From the NCBI GenBank assembly GCA_021826565.1, contig JAKAZJ010000156.1, positions 1 to 5,678 of the forward strand: 5,678 nt of DNA, written 5' to 3'. This document shows, one piece after another, positions 1 to 5,678 of the stretch (position 1 is its first letter; every line of letters begins with the position of its first letter). This DNA is from Pseudomonadota bacterium. GTDB lineage: Bacteria > Pseudomonadota > Alphaproteobacteria > Acetobacterales > Acetobacteraceae. The translations under genes and the position numbers were made by a program. The notes below the pieces were generated by a model. The model was given only the letters and a program-made list of their open reading frames with translations. It was not told where the DNA came from and did not search any database.

Positions 1-575
1 GGCCGCGCCGTCGCCCCCAACGCCGCGGCGGCCGGGGCGGCGGCGCCGAAGATCAGGACCGGCACCGCCAGCGGCAGGACCAGCAGCGGCAGCAGCACCC
101 CGCCGCGCCGCGCCCCCAGCACCACGGCGGCGGCGGCGGTGCCCAGCAGCGACAGCAGCAGCGTCCCCGGCACCAGCCCTTCCAGCAATGCCGGCAGGGC
201 GCGCGACGGCATCCGCAGCATGACCGCCAGCGGCCCGGCCATCAGCAACAACGGCAGCCCGGTGGTCAGCCAATGCGCCAACGCCTTGGCGCCGGCCACG
301 GCAAACCCCGGCAATCCGGACAGCAGCAACAGGTCCAGCGAGCCGTCCTCGAAATCCGCGCCGAACAACCGATCGAGCGGCAGCAGCGCGGCTAGCAGCG
401 CACACACCCACACGATGCCCGGCGCGACCGTGCCCAGAAGCCGCGGTCCCGGCCCGATCGCCAGCGGGAACAGCAGCGCCGCCAGCACGAAGAACAGCAG
501 CGCCGCCAGCGTATCGCCGCCATGGCGCAACGCCAGACTGAGTTCGCGGGACAGGATCGCGGCGAACCGTTTCAT
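1..575 (-). CDS. ccmB: Heme exporter protein CcmB, membrane subunit (3' end cut off by window edge)
   Basis: CcmB is the integral inner-membrane partner of the CcmA ATPase in system I cytochrome c maturation. CcmAB with CcmC and CcmD drives release of heme-loaded CcmE, so heme can be attached to apocytochromes in the periplasm. Reading from the ATG at 575, 191 codons are open to the window edge; the family is about 220 aa, so roughly 30 C-terminal residues are missing. The protein begins [20 protein letters not shown]. It then shows hydrophobic stretches near residues 22-40, 50-67, 99-119, 134-155 and 160-186, consistent with the usual six-helix topology. Family-like landmarks are the PGIVWV segment (52-57), LDRLF (67-71), the acidic FEDGSLDLL loop (75-83) and [13 protein letters not shown] (97-109). 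The start overlaps the ccmA stop as ATGA (572-575), with no clear Shine-Dalgarno of its own, so translational coupling to ccmA is likely. ccmC and ccmD would be expected beyond the left edge. Identification is by recalled family pattern. Confidence 0.93.
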   Translation of the reverse strand, partial: MKRFAAILSRELSLALRHGGDTLAALLFFVLAALLFPLAIGPGPRLLGTVAPGIVWVCALLAALLPLDRLFGADFEDGSLDLLLLSGLPGFAVAGAKALAHWLTTGLPLLLMAGPLAVMLRMPSRALPALLEGLVPGTLLLSLLGTAAAAVVLGARRGGVLLPLLVLPLAVPVLIFGAAAPAAAALGATAR

Positions 576-1165
576 GTCAGGTGCAGCGTGTCGGTGCCAT
601 CCAGCGGCAGCGGCAGATGGGTTGCCGCGACCAGCAGGCCGCCGCGCGCGCGGTGCGCCGTCAGCAGCGCGCCGAAGCGGATGACGGCGGCGGCGTCCAG
701 CCCCAGCGTGGGTTCGTCCAGCAGCCAGAGCGGGGCCGCCGACAGCGCCAGCCGCGCCAGGGCCAGGCGCCGCTTCTGCCCGGCCGACAGCATCCGTGCC
801 GGCACCTCGCCCAGTTGTGTCAGGTCCAGGGCGGCCAGGGCGGTGCCGATATCGCCGCCGCCGGCGCGGGCGGCGAAGCGCAGATTCTCGATCGCCGTCA
901 GCGCCGGTTTCACCGCGTCCTGGTGGCCGACATAGACCAGCCGGGTGCCATGCTGCGCCGGATCGGCCAGCGCATCCTGGTCCTGCCATAGCAAGCGTCC
1001 GCCGGCCGGGCGCAGCAATCCGGCGAGCAGCCGCAGCAACGTGGATTTCCCCGACCCGTTCGGTCCCGTCAGAACCAGCGCGCCGCCCGCCGGCACCGCG
1101 AAGGACACGTCGCGCAGCACCAGCCGTTCGCCCCGGAATGCCGACAGGTCTTCCGCGCGCAGCAC
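572..1165 (-). CDS. ccmA: Cytochrome c biogenesis ATP-binding export protein CcmA
   Basis: CcmA is the cytoplasmic ABC ATPase of the CcmABCD complex. ATP hydrolysis by it is needed to release holo-CcmE from CcmC during heme delivery to c-type cytochromes. The 197-aa protein is a single complete nucleotide-binding domain of normal length for CcmA (about 200 aa). Visible motifs in order are Walker [10 protein letters not shown] (34-42), a Q-loop-region segment [10 protein letters not shown] (78-87), the signature LSAGQKRR (126-133), where Ala-Gly-Gln replaces the common SGGQ as is usual in CcmA, Walker B LWLLDEP (146-152), the D-loop GLD (155-157) and the switch histidine H182 in AATH. The start is GTG at 1165-1163, preceded by a purine-rich AAAGGCGGGA. 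No ATG, GTG or TTG lies in frame between it and the upstream stop at 1225-1223. It is the first gene of the leftward operon, overlaps ccmB by 4 bp, and is divergent from acnA. Confidence 0.95.
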   Translation of the reverse strand: MLRAEDLSAFRGERLVLRDVSFAVPAGGALVLTGPNGSGKSTLLRLLAGLLRPAGGRLLWQDQDALADPAQHGTRLVYVGHQDAVKPALTAIENLRFAARAGGGDIGTALAALDLTQLGEVPARMLSAGQKRRLALARLALSAAPLWLLDEPTLGLDAAAVIRFGALLTAHRARGGLLVAATHLPLPLDGTDTLHLT

Positions 1166-1166
1166 G

Positions 1167-1177
1167 ATCCCGCCTTT
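1167..1177 (-). promoter_or_regulatory. Probable ribosome binding site of ccmA
   Basis: On the minus strand the bases just before the GTG start read AAAGGCGGGATC. The AAGG and GGCGGGA segments are purine-rich and lie 1 to 8 bases from the start, giving a moderate Shine-Dalgarno match. It supports the GTG at 1165 as the start, since no other usual start codon is available in frame upstream. Confidence 0.5.
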
Positions 1178-1216
1178 GCCGATGCGCCCCCGCGGTCGAT
1201 GGACGCGCGTTGGAGG

Positions 1217-1262
1217 CTGTGGTTAAACCTGCGCCCAGAAGCGCGTGCGCCCTAAACCACGG
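1217..1262. repeat. Imperfect inverted repeat between ccmA and acnA
   Basis: The arms GTGGTT (1219-1224) and AACCAC (1255-1260) are exact reverse complements. A T-G wobble and a C-G pair extend them outward to 1217/1262. Inside the arms, GCGC (1231-1234) can pair with GCGC (1247-1250). The same region also contains TAAACC twice as a direct repeat (1224-1229 and 1253-1258). It could be an operator for a dimeric regulator, a leader hairpin, or chance; the sequence alone does not decide. Confidence 0.4.
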
Positions 1263-1313
1263 CGCGGCGCGCGAGACAACCAGCCCAGGAGCGTCCCGCT
1301 GGGACGAAAGCGC

Positions 1314-4004
1314 ATGACCGCCATCGGCCAGGACAGCCTGAAGACCCGTCGCAGCCTGACCGTGGAGGGCAAAACCTACCAGTATTTCTCGCTGCCCGAG
1401 GCGGCGAAGAGCATCGGCGACATTTCCCGCCTGCCGGTCAGCCTGAAAGTCCTGCTGGAAAACATCCTGCGGTTCGAGAACGGCACCAGCTACAAGGTGA
1501 CCGACGCGAAGGCGATCGCCGGCTGGTTGCCGGCGGGACATTCCGATCAGGAAGTACCGTTCCGTCCCGCGCGCATCCTGATGCAGGATTTCACCGGCGT
1601 GCCGGCGGTGGTGGATCTGGCGGCGATGCGCGACGGGATCACCCGCCTCGGCGGCGATCCGGCCAAGGTCAACCCGCTGATCCCGGTCGATCTGGTGATC
1701 GATCATTCGGTGATGGTCGATGTCAGCGGGCGCGCGGACTCGCTGGCCCGCAACGTGGATATCGAGTTCGAGCGCAACGGGGAGCGGTATCGATTCCTGC
1801 GCTGGGGCCAGGAAGCCTTCGCCGATTTCCGCGTGGTGCCGCCCGGCACCGGCATCTGCCACCAGGTGAACCTGGAATATCTCGGCCAATGCGTCTGGAC
1901 CGCCGAGCACGGCGCGGAAACCTTCGTCTATCCGGACACGCTGTATGGCACCGATAGCCACACCACCATGGTCAACGGCCTGGGCATCCTCGGCTGGGGC
2001 GTGGGCGGGATCGAGGCGGAGGCGGCGATGCTGGGCCAGCCGATCGCCATGCTGATCCCGGACGTGATCGGCTTTCGCCTGACCGGCAAGCTGCCGGAAG
2101 GCGCCACCGCCACCGATCTGGTGCTGACCGTTACGCAGATGCTGCGCCGCAAGGGCGTGGTCGGCAAGTTCGTGGAATATTTCGGTCCCGGTCTGGATCA
2201 GCTGGGGCTGGCGGACCGCGCCACCATCGGCAACATGGCGCCGGAATACGGCGCGACCTGCGGGTTCTTCCCGGTGGACAAGGTGGCGCTGGACTATCTG
2301 CGCCTGTCCGGCCGCGACACCCACCGGATCGCGCTGGTGGAAGCCTATCTGCGCGCGCAAGGGATGTTCCACGAGGCCGGGGCGCCGGAACCGGTGTTCT
2401 CCGACGTGCTGGAACTGGATCTCGGGACCGTGGTGCCTTGCATTGCCGGGCCGAAGCGCCCGCAGGATCGCGTGGCGCTCAAGGATGCGGCGACGGCGTT
2501 CAAGTCCGAGCTGACCAAGGGGCTGGGGGTACCGGCAAATGAGGCCGGGATGTCGGTGAAGGTCGCCGGCAAGAACTATGAGATCACGCATGGGGACGTG
2601 GTGCTGGCGGCGATCACGTCCTGCACCAACACCTCCAACCCCTCGGTGCTGGTCGCGGCGGGGCTGGTCGCGCGCAAGGCACGGGCGAAGGGACTGACGC
2701 CGAAGCCGTGGGTGAAGACCTCGTTGGCGCCGGGATCGCAGGTGGTCAGCGAATATCTGGAGAAATCCGGGTTGCAGGCGGATCTGGACGCCATCGGGTT
2801 CAACCTGGTCGGCTATGGCTGCACCACCTGCATCGGCAATTCCGGCCCGCTGGAGGACGCGATCGTCGATGCGATCGAGGATAACCGGCTGGTCGCCGCC
2901 GCGGTGCTGTCGGGCAACCGCAATTTCGAGGGGCGCGTGCATCCGAATGTGCGGGCGAACTACCTGGCCTCGCCGCCGCTGGTGGTCGCGTATGCGCTGC
3001 TGGGGAAAATGAGCGAGGACATCACCACCGCCCCGCTTGGGATCGGTTCGGACGGCAAGCCGGTCTATCTGCGCGACGTCTGGCCGACCAACGCCGAGAT
3101 CGCGGAAACGGTGCGCGCGTCGCTGTCGCGCGAGCAGTTCCTGGCGCGCTACGGCGAGGTGTTCAAGGGGCCGAAGCAGTGGCAGGCGGTGCAGGTGGAA
3201 CCGACCGAAACCTACCGCTGGTCGGACGGCTCCACCTACGTGAAGAACCCGCCCTATTTCGAGGGCATCACGATGGAGCCGGCGCCGATCGTCGATATCA
3301 AGGGCGCGCGGGTGCTTGCCTTGCTGGGCGATTCGATCACCACCGACCACATCAGCCCGGCAGGTTCGATCCGCAAGGTCTCGCCGGCCGGCGACTACCT
3401 GCTGGAACGGCAGGTGCAGCAGAAGGATTTCAACAGCTACGGATCGCGCCGCGGCAACCACGAAGTGATGATGCGCGGCACCTTCGCCAATATCCGTATT
3501 CGCAACGAAATGGTGGCCGGCGTGGAAGGCGGCATGACCCGGCACCAGCCGTCCGGCAATCAGATGCCGATCTACGACGCGGCGATGCGCTACAAGGCGG
3601 ACGGGGTGCCGCTGGTGCTGTTCGGCGGCAAGGAATACGGCACCGGGTCCTCGCGCGACTGGGCCGCGAAGGGCACCGCGTTGCTGGGCATTCGCGCCGT
3701 GATCGTGGAAAGCTTCGAACGCATCCATCGATCGAATCTGGTCGGCATGGGCGTGCTCCCGCTTACGTTCGCCGAGGGGATGGACCGCAAGCAGCTGGGC
3801 CTGTTGGGGGATGAAACGATCGACATCGCCGGGCTGGACGCGCTGTCGCCGCGGATCACCTTGCAGCTGGTCGTGCATCGCGCCAACGGGGCCACCGACA
3901 CGGTGCCGGTGCTGTGCCGGATCGATACCGCCGACGAGGTGAATTACTATCGCCATGGCGGTATCCTGCAATACGTGCTGCGCGACATGGCCCGCGCCGC
4001 CTGA
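1314..4004 (+). CDS. acnA: Aconitate hydratase AcnA (AcnA/IRP family, [4Fe-4S])
   Basis: This cytosolic enzyme isomerises citrate to isocitrate via cis-aconitate in the TCA cycle. From the ATG at 1314 it is 896 aa, close to E. coli AcnA (about 891 aa), and appears intact. The cluster ligands are Cys437 (in [11 protein letters not shown]) and Cys503 and Cys506 (in [12 protein letters not shown]). This spacing and numbering are nearly the same as in E. coli AcnA, which supports the chosen start. Other family motifs are [12 protein letters not shown] with D214-H216, [11 protein letters not shown], and the C-terminal swivel-domain segments [31 protein letters not shown] and [16 protein letters not shown] (772-787), the last containing the substrate-binding Ser-Ser-Arg at 779-781. 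The frame stays open upstream to a GTG at 1245, but those 23 extra residues are basic, low-complexity and unlike the family. AGGAG (1287-1291) lies 22 bases before the ATG, which is far; GGGACGAAAG sits closer. Related AcnA/IRP1 proteins can bind RNA when the cluster is lost; no such role is shown here. Confidence 0.97.
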   Translation: MTAIGQDSLKTRRSLTVEGKTYQYFSLPEAAKSIGDISRLPVSLKVLLENILRFENGTSYKVTDAKAIAGWLPAGHSDQEVPFRPARILMQDFTGVPAVVDLAAMRDGITRLGGDPAKVNPLIPVDLVIDHSVMVDVSGRADSLARNVDIEFERNGERYRFLRWGQEAFADFRVVPPGTGICHQVNLEYLGQCVWTAEHGAETFVYPDTLYGTDSHTTMVNGLGILGWGVGGIEAEAAMLGQPIAMLIPDVIGFRLTGKLPEGATATDLVLTVTQMLRRKGVVGKFVEYFGPGLDQLGLADRATIGNMAPEYGATCGFFPVDKVALDYLRLSGRDTHRIALVEAYLRAQGMFHEAGAPEPVFSDVLELDLGTVVPCIAGPKRPQDRVALKDAATAFKSELTKGLGVPANEAGMSVKVAGKNYEITHGDVVLAAITSCTNTSNPSVLVAAGLVARKARAKGLTPKPWVKTSLAPGSQVVSEYLEKSGLQADLDAIGFNLVGYGCTTCIGNSGPLEDAIVDAIEDNRLVAAAVLSGNRNFEGRVHPNVRANYLASPPLVVAYALLGKMSEDITTAPLGIGSDGKPVYLRDVWPTNAEIAETVRASLSREQFLARYGEVFKGPKQWQAVQVEPTETYRWSDGSTYVKNPPYFEGITMEPAPIVDIKGARVLALLGDSITTDHISPAGSIRKVSPAGDYLLERQVQQKDFNSYGSRRGNHEVMMRGTFANIRIRNEMVAGVEGGMTRHQPSGNQMPIYDAAMRYKADGVPLVLFGGKEYGTGSSRDWAAKGTALLGIRAVIVESFERIHRSNLVGMGVLPLTFAEGMDRKQLGLLGDETIDIAGLDALSPRITLQLVVHRANGATDTVPVLCRIDTADEVNYYRHGGILQYVLRDMARAA

Positions 4005-4008
4005 CCCC

Positions 4009-4015
4009 GGGGGAG
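4009..4015 (+). promoter_or_regulatory. Ribosome binding site of the luciferase-like monooxygenase
   Basis: GGGGGAG lies two bases before the ATG at 4018, in the 13-bp gap after the acnA stop. It fixes the ATG at 4018 as the start, rather than the in-frame ATG at 3955 inside acnA. The G-run is immediately preceded by CCCC (4005-4008), forming a CCCCGGGG palindrome. Confidence 0.7.
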
Positions 4016-4017
4016 AC

Positions 4018-5076
4018 ATGCGCGTCGGCATCCAGTTCTTCCCCGATATCGGGCCCGAGGAGAAATCCGCCCAGGATTACTGGGCGGAGGCGCTGCGGCT
4101 GGTCTCCCTCTGCGATCGCTACGGCTACACCCATGTCCGTACGGTGGAGCATTATTTCACCCCGTATGGCGGCTACAGCCCGAACCCGATGCTGTTCCTG
4201 GCCGCCGCGGCCCAGGTCACGCGCCGGGCGCGCATGGTGACCGGGGCGGTGCTGCCGGCGTTCAACCACCCGCTCAAGCTCGCCGGCGAGATCGCGATGC
4301 TGGACGCGCTGTGCGACGGGCGGTTGGACGTGGGCTTCGCGCGCGCTTTCCTGCCGCAGGAATTCGCCCGCTTCGGCGTGGCGCTGGACGAAAGCCGGGC
4401 GCGGTTCGAGGAAGGGGTGGAGCAGGTCCGCCAATTGCTGGAACAGACCGACGTGACCTGCGCCGGGCGCTTCCATTCCTTCCGCAACGTGACCTCGCTG
4501 CCACGGCCGACGCAAACGCCGCGGCCGCCGTTCTACGTCGCGGCGATGGCGTCACGGGATTCGTTCGCGCGCGCGGGGGCGGCGGGCTACAACGTGATGG
4601 CGATTCCGATGGCCGGCACCGCGATGGCCGAACTGATCGCGGCCTATCGCGAAGCCTGGGTGCAAGCCGGACATCCGGGCAACGGCACGGTGATGCTGGC
4701 CTTCCACATGCTGTGCCATCGCGACCAGGCCGAAGCCGAGCGGCTCGCGCGCGGGCCGCTGGAACGCTATCTGAAATCGCTGGTGACGGCGGCGTCGGAC
4801 TGGACCTCCGGGGCGGCCTCGGCGGATTACCCGGGCTATGACAAGCTGATCGCCGGGCTGGCCGCCGAGACCTTCGACAGCCAGGTGGCAAAATGCGCGG
4901 CCTGGGTCGGCACGCCGGCGCGAATTCTGGAAATCTGGGCCGAGTATCGCCGCCAGATCGGGGATTTCGAGATCGCCTCGATGCAGGTGAATTTCAACGA
5001 TCTGCCGATCGACGCGGCGGAAGCCTCGCTGCGGCTGTTCGGTGAGGCGGTGCTGCCGCGGCTGCGCCGATCCTGA
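4018..5076 (+). CDS. Luciferase-like flavin-dependent monooxygenase (LLM class oxidoreductase)
   Basis: The 352-aa product belongs to the bacterial luciferase-like superfamily: TIM-barrel enzymes that use reduced FMN (some F420) and usually O2, with a separate flavin reductase. The N-terminus MRVGIQFFPDIGPEEK is the typical first strand. TVEHYFTPYGGYSPNP (42-57) matches the conserved LuxA-type loop EHHF...NP, with His45 at the place of the LuxA catalytic His44 and Tyr46 where LuxA has a second His. Further family features are VTGAVLPAFNHPLKLAGEIAMLD, the strand-turn DGRLDVGFARAFLPQEF (100-116), a PPFYVAAMASRDSFARAGAAGY segment matching the usual P-hydroxyl-G-S-phosphate-binding area, and a C-terminal segment VGTPARILE. 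Length is normal and no signal peptide is seen, so it is cytoplasmic. It starts 13 bp after acnA and ends 1 bp before the SDR gene, so co-transcription is likely. No flavin reductase lies in the window. The substrate is unknown; alkanesulfonate, hydrocarbon or natural-product oxidation are all possible for this superfamily. Confidence 0.9.
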   Translation: MRVGIQFFPDIGPEEKSAQDYWAEALRLVSLCDRYGYTHVRTVEHYFTPYGGYSPNPMLFLAAAAQVTRRARMVTGAVLPAFNHPLKLAGEIAMLDALCDGRLDVGFARAFLPQEFARFGVALDESRARFEEGVEQVRQLLEQTDVTCAGRFHSFRNVTSLPRPTQTPRPPFYVAAMASRDSFARAGAAGYNVMAIPMAGTAMAELIAAYREAWVQAGHPGNGTVMLAFHMLCHRDQAEAERLARGPLERYLKSLVTAASDWTSGAASADYPGYDKLIAGLAAETFDSQVAKCAAWVGTPARILEIWAEYRRQIGDFEIASMQVNFNDLPIDAAEASLRLFGEAVLPRLRRS

Positions 5077-5077
5077 G

Positions 5078-5678
5078 ATGCTGCTGATTTTCGGACTGGG
5101 CTACACCGGCGCGGCGGTTGCGGCGGCGGCGCGCGCGGCCGGGTGGGAGGTGGCGGGAACCTCCCGTTCCGGCGCCGCGGGCGCTATCCCGTTCGCGCAC
5201 GCGGCGGATGCGATCGCGCTTGCGACGCATATCCTGGTCACCGCGGCGCCCGATGACACGGGCGATCCGGTGCTGGCGCTCTACGCCGACGCGCTGGCCG
5301 CCGCCCCGGCGCTGCGCTGGATCGGGTATTTGTCCTCGACCGTGGTCTATGGCGATCGCGGCGGCGGCTGGGTGGATGAGACGACCCCACCGGCACCATC
5401 CTCGGCACGGGGGGAACGGCGGGTCGCGGCGGAGCGCGCCTGGACGGCGCTGGCGCGGGATCGCTACGCGCTCGATCTGTTCCGGCTGGCCGGGATCTAC
5501 GGGCCGGGGCGGTCGATACTGGATGAGCTACGAGCCGGGCGGGCGCGACGGATCGACCAGCCGGGACACGGGTTCGGGCGCATCCATCGCGACGACATCG
5601 TGCGCGCGGTGCTGGCGGCGATGGCGCCCCTTACCCCCCCGTCATGGCCGGCCGCCCCGCGCGTGCTGAACCTGACCG
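5078..5678 (+). CDS. SDR-family NAD(P)-binding protein, YeeZ-like (3' end cut off by window edge)
   Basis: Reading from the ATG at 5078, one base after the monooxygenase stop, 200 codons are open to the window end. The N-terminus MLLIFGLGYTGAAVA carries a Rossmann GxGxxG (Gly6, Gly8, Gly11), and TSRSG (28-32) follows the second strand; Arg30 there hints at NADP preference, which is inference. The mid-protein motif YLSSTVVYGDRGGGWVDE (from residue 84) and the FRLAGIYGPGR and GRIHRDDI segments are those of extended (epimerase-type) SDR proteins, most like the poorly characterised YeeZ group, typically about 270-290 aa. So some 70-90 C-terminal residues, covering the substrate lobe, lie outside. 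The tyrosine of the YxxxK pair is present as Tyr91, but position 95 is Gly, not Lys. The sequence ends in RVLNLT, resembling the usual YNxxD strand of the family, so the run of seven C at 5634-5640 has not broken the frame. No substrate can be assigned. Confidence 0.85.
   Translation, partial: MLLIFGLGYTGAAVAAAARAAGWEVAGTSRSGAAGAIPFAHAADAIALATHILVTAAPDDTGDPVLALYADALAAAPALRWIGYLSSTVVYGDRGGGWVDETTPPAPSSARGERRVAAERAWTALARDRYALDLFRLAGIYGPGRSILDELRAGRARRIDQPGHGFGRIHRDDIVRAVLAAMAPLTPPSWPAAPRVLNLT

Larger units (their letters stand above)
1166..1313. promoter_or_regulatory. Divergent ccmA / acnA intergenic region, presumed to hold both promoters
   Basis: This 148-bp stretch separates two genes read in opposite directions, so the promoters of both transcription units must lie here or within the 5' ends of the genes; that is inference from layout. 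It includes the only locally AT-richer segments in the area (GGTTAAACC at 1221-1229 and CTAAACC at 1252-1258). I could not find a convincing -35/-10 pair on either strand with 16-18 bp spacing, and I do not name a regulator. The main visible structure is the imperfect inverted repeat at 1217-1262, listed separately. Confidence 0.55.

Noticed and set aside
139..991. Several long plus-strand open frames opposite ccmB and ccmA
   Set aside because: They are rich in Arg, Ala, Pro and Ser, match no family, and lie antisense to two clearly recognisable genes. GC-rich codon use produces such open frames by chance.
1220..1234. Possible sigma-54 promoter with GG-N10-GC spacing before acnA
   Set aside because: Only the GG/GC spacing fits; the flanking bases (TGGT and GCGC) depart from TGGC and TTGC, and such spacing is frequent by chance in GC-rich DNA.
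3955..4017. ATG at 3955 as the start of the LLM protein
   Set aside because: It lies within acnA, its first 21 residues are unlike the family, and the ATG at 4018 has a GGGGGAG site and begins exactly at the typical first strand.
3856..4891. Long minus-strand open frames opposite the end of acnA and the LLM gene
   Set aside because: Their composition is low-complexity Arg/Pro/Ala, there is no recognisable domain, and they overlap well-supported genes completely.
5634..5640. Run of seven C in the SDR gene as a possible frameshift
   Set aside because: The frame continues into RVLNLT, which fits the family, so there is no sign of a shift.
5118..5669. Plus-strand 183-codon open frame overlapping the SDR gene in another frame
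   Set aside because: It is Arg/Pro/Trp-rich with no motif. The frame from 5078 has a Rossmann GxGxxG and SDR motifs through to the window end.

Overview
The window is high-GC DNA (C/G-rich third codon positions throughout) that reads as chromosomal, housekeeping-type sequence from an alphaproteobacterium. The best guess is Rhodospirillales or Acetobacteraceae. This rests on the divergent acnA / ccmAB arrangement, known in alphaproteobacteria such as Bradyrhizobium, and on the style of the CcmA and CcmB proteins; the placement is inference. I see no mobile element, CRISPR array, tRNA or rRNA.

Layout. Positions 1-1165 (minus strand) hold the start of a cytochrome c maturation operon. ccmA, the ABC ATPase, starts with GTG at 1165 and overlaps by ATGA with ccmB, the membrane subunit, which runs off the left edge about 30 residues before its expected end. 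A 148-bp divergent intergenic region (1166-1313) carries an imperfect inverted repeat. On the plus strand, 1314-4004 is a full-length AcnA/IRP-type aconitase of 896 aa with all three [4Fe-4S] cysteines. It is followed after 13 bp by a 352-aa luciferase-like flavin-dependent monooxygenase (4018-5076). One base later comes an SDR-type NAD(P)-binding protein of the YeeZ-like group (5078 onward), which runs off the right edge.

How the genes fit together. The two arms look like separate transcription units read outward from the shared 148-bp region. The left arm builds the CcmAB complex needed to attach heme to c-type cytochromes. The right arm makes the TCA-cycle aconitase, and its tight spacing suggests that the monooxygenase and the SDR protein are co-transcribed with it. 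No substrate can be assigned to either of those two enzymes from sequence.

I found no convincing undescribed system. The points most worth a second look are the acnA-linked oxidoreductase pair, the inverted repeat between the divergent operons, and the altered active-site motifs of the monooxygenase (EHYF) and the SDR protein (no YxxxK lysine).
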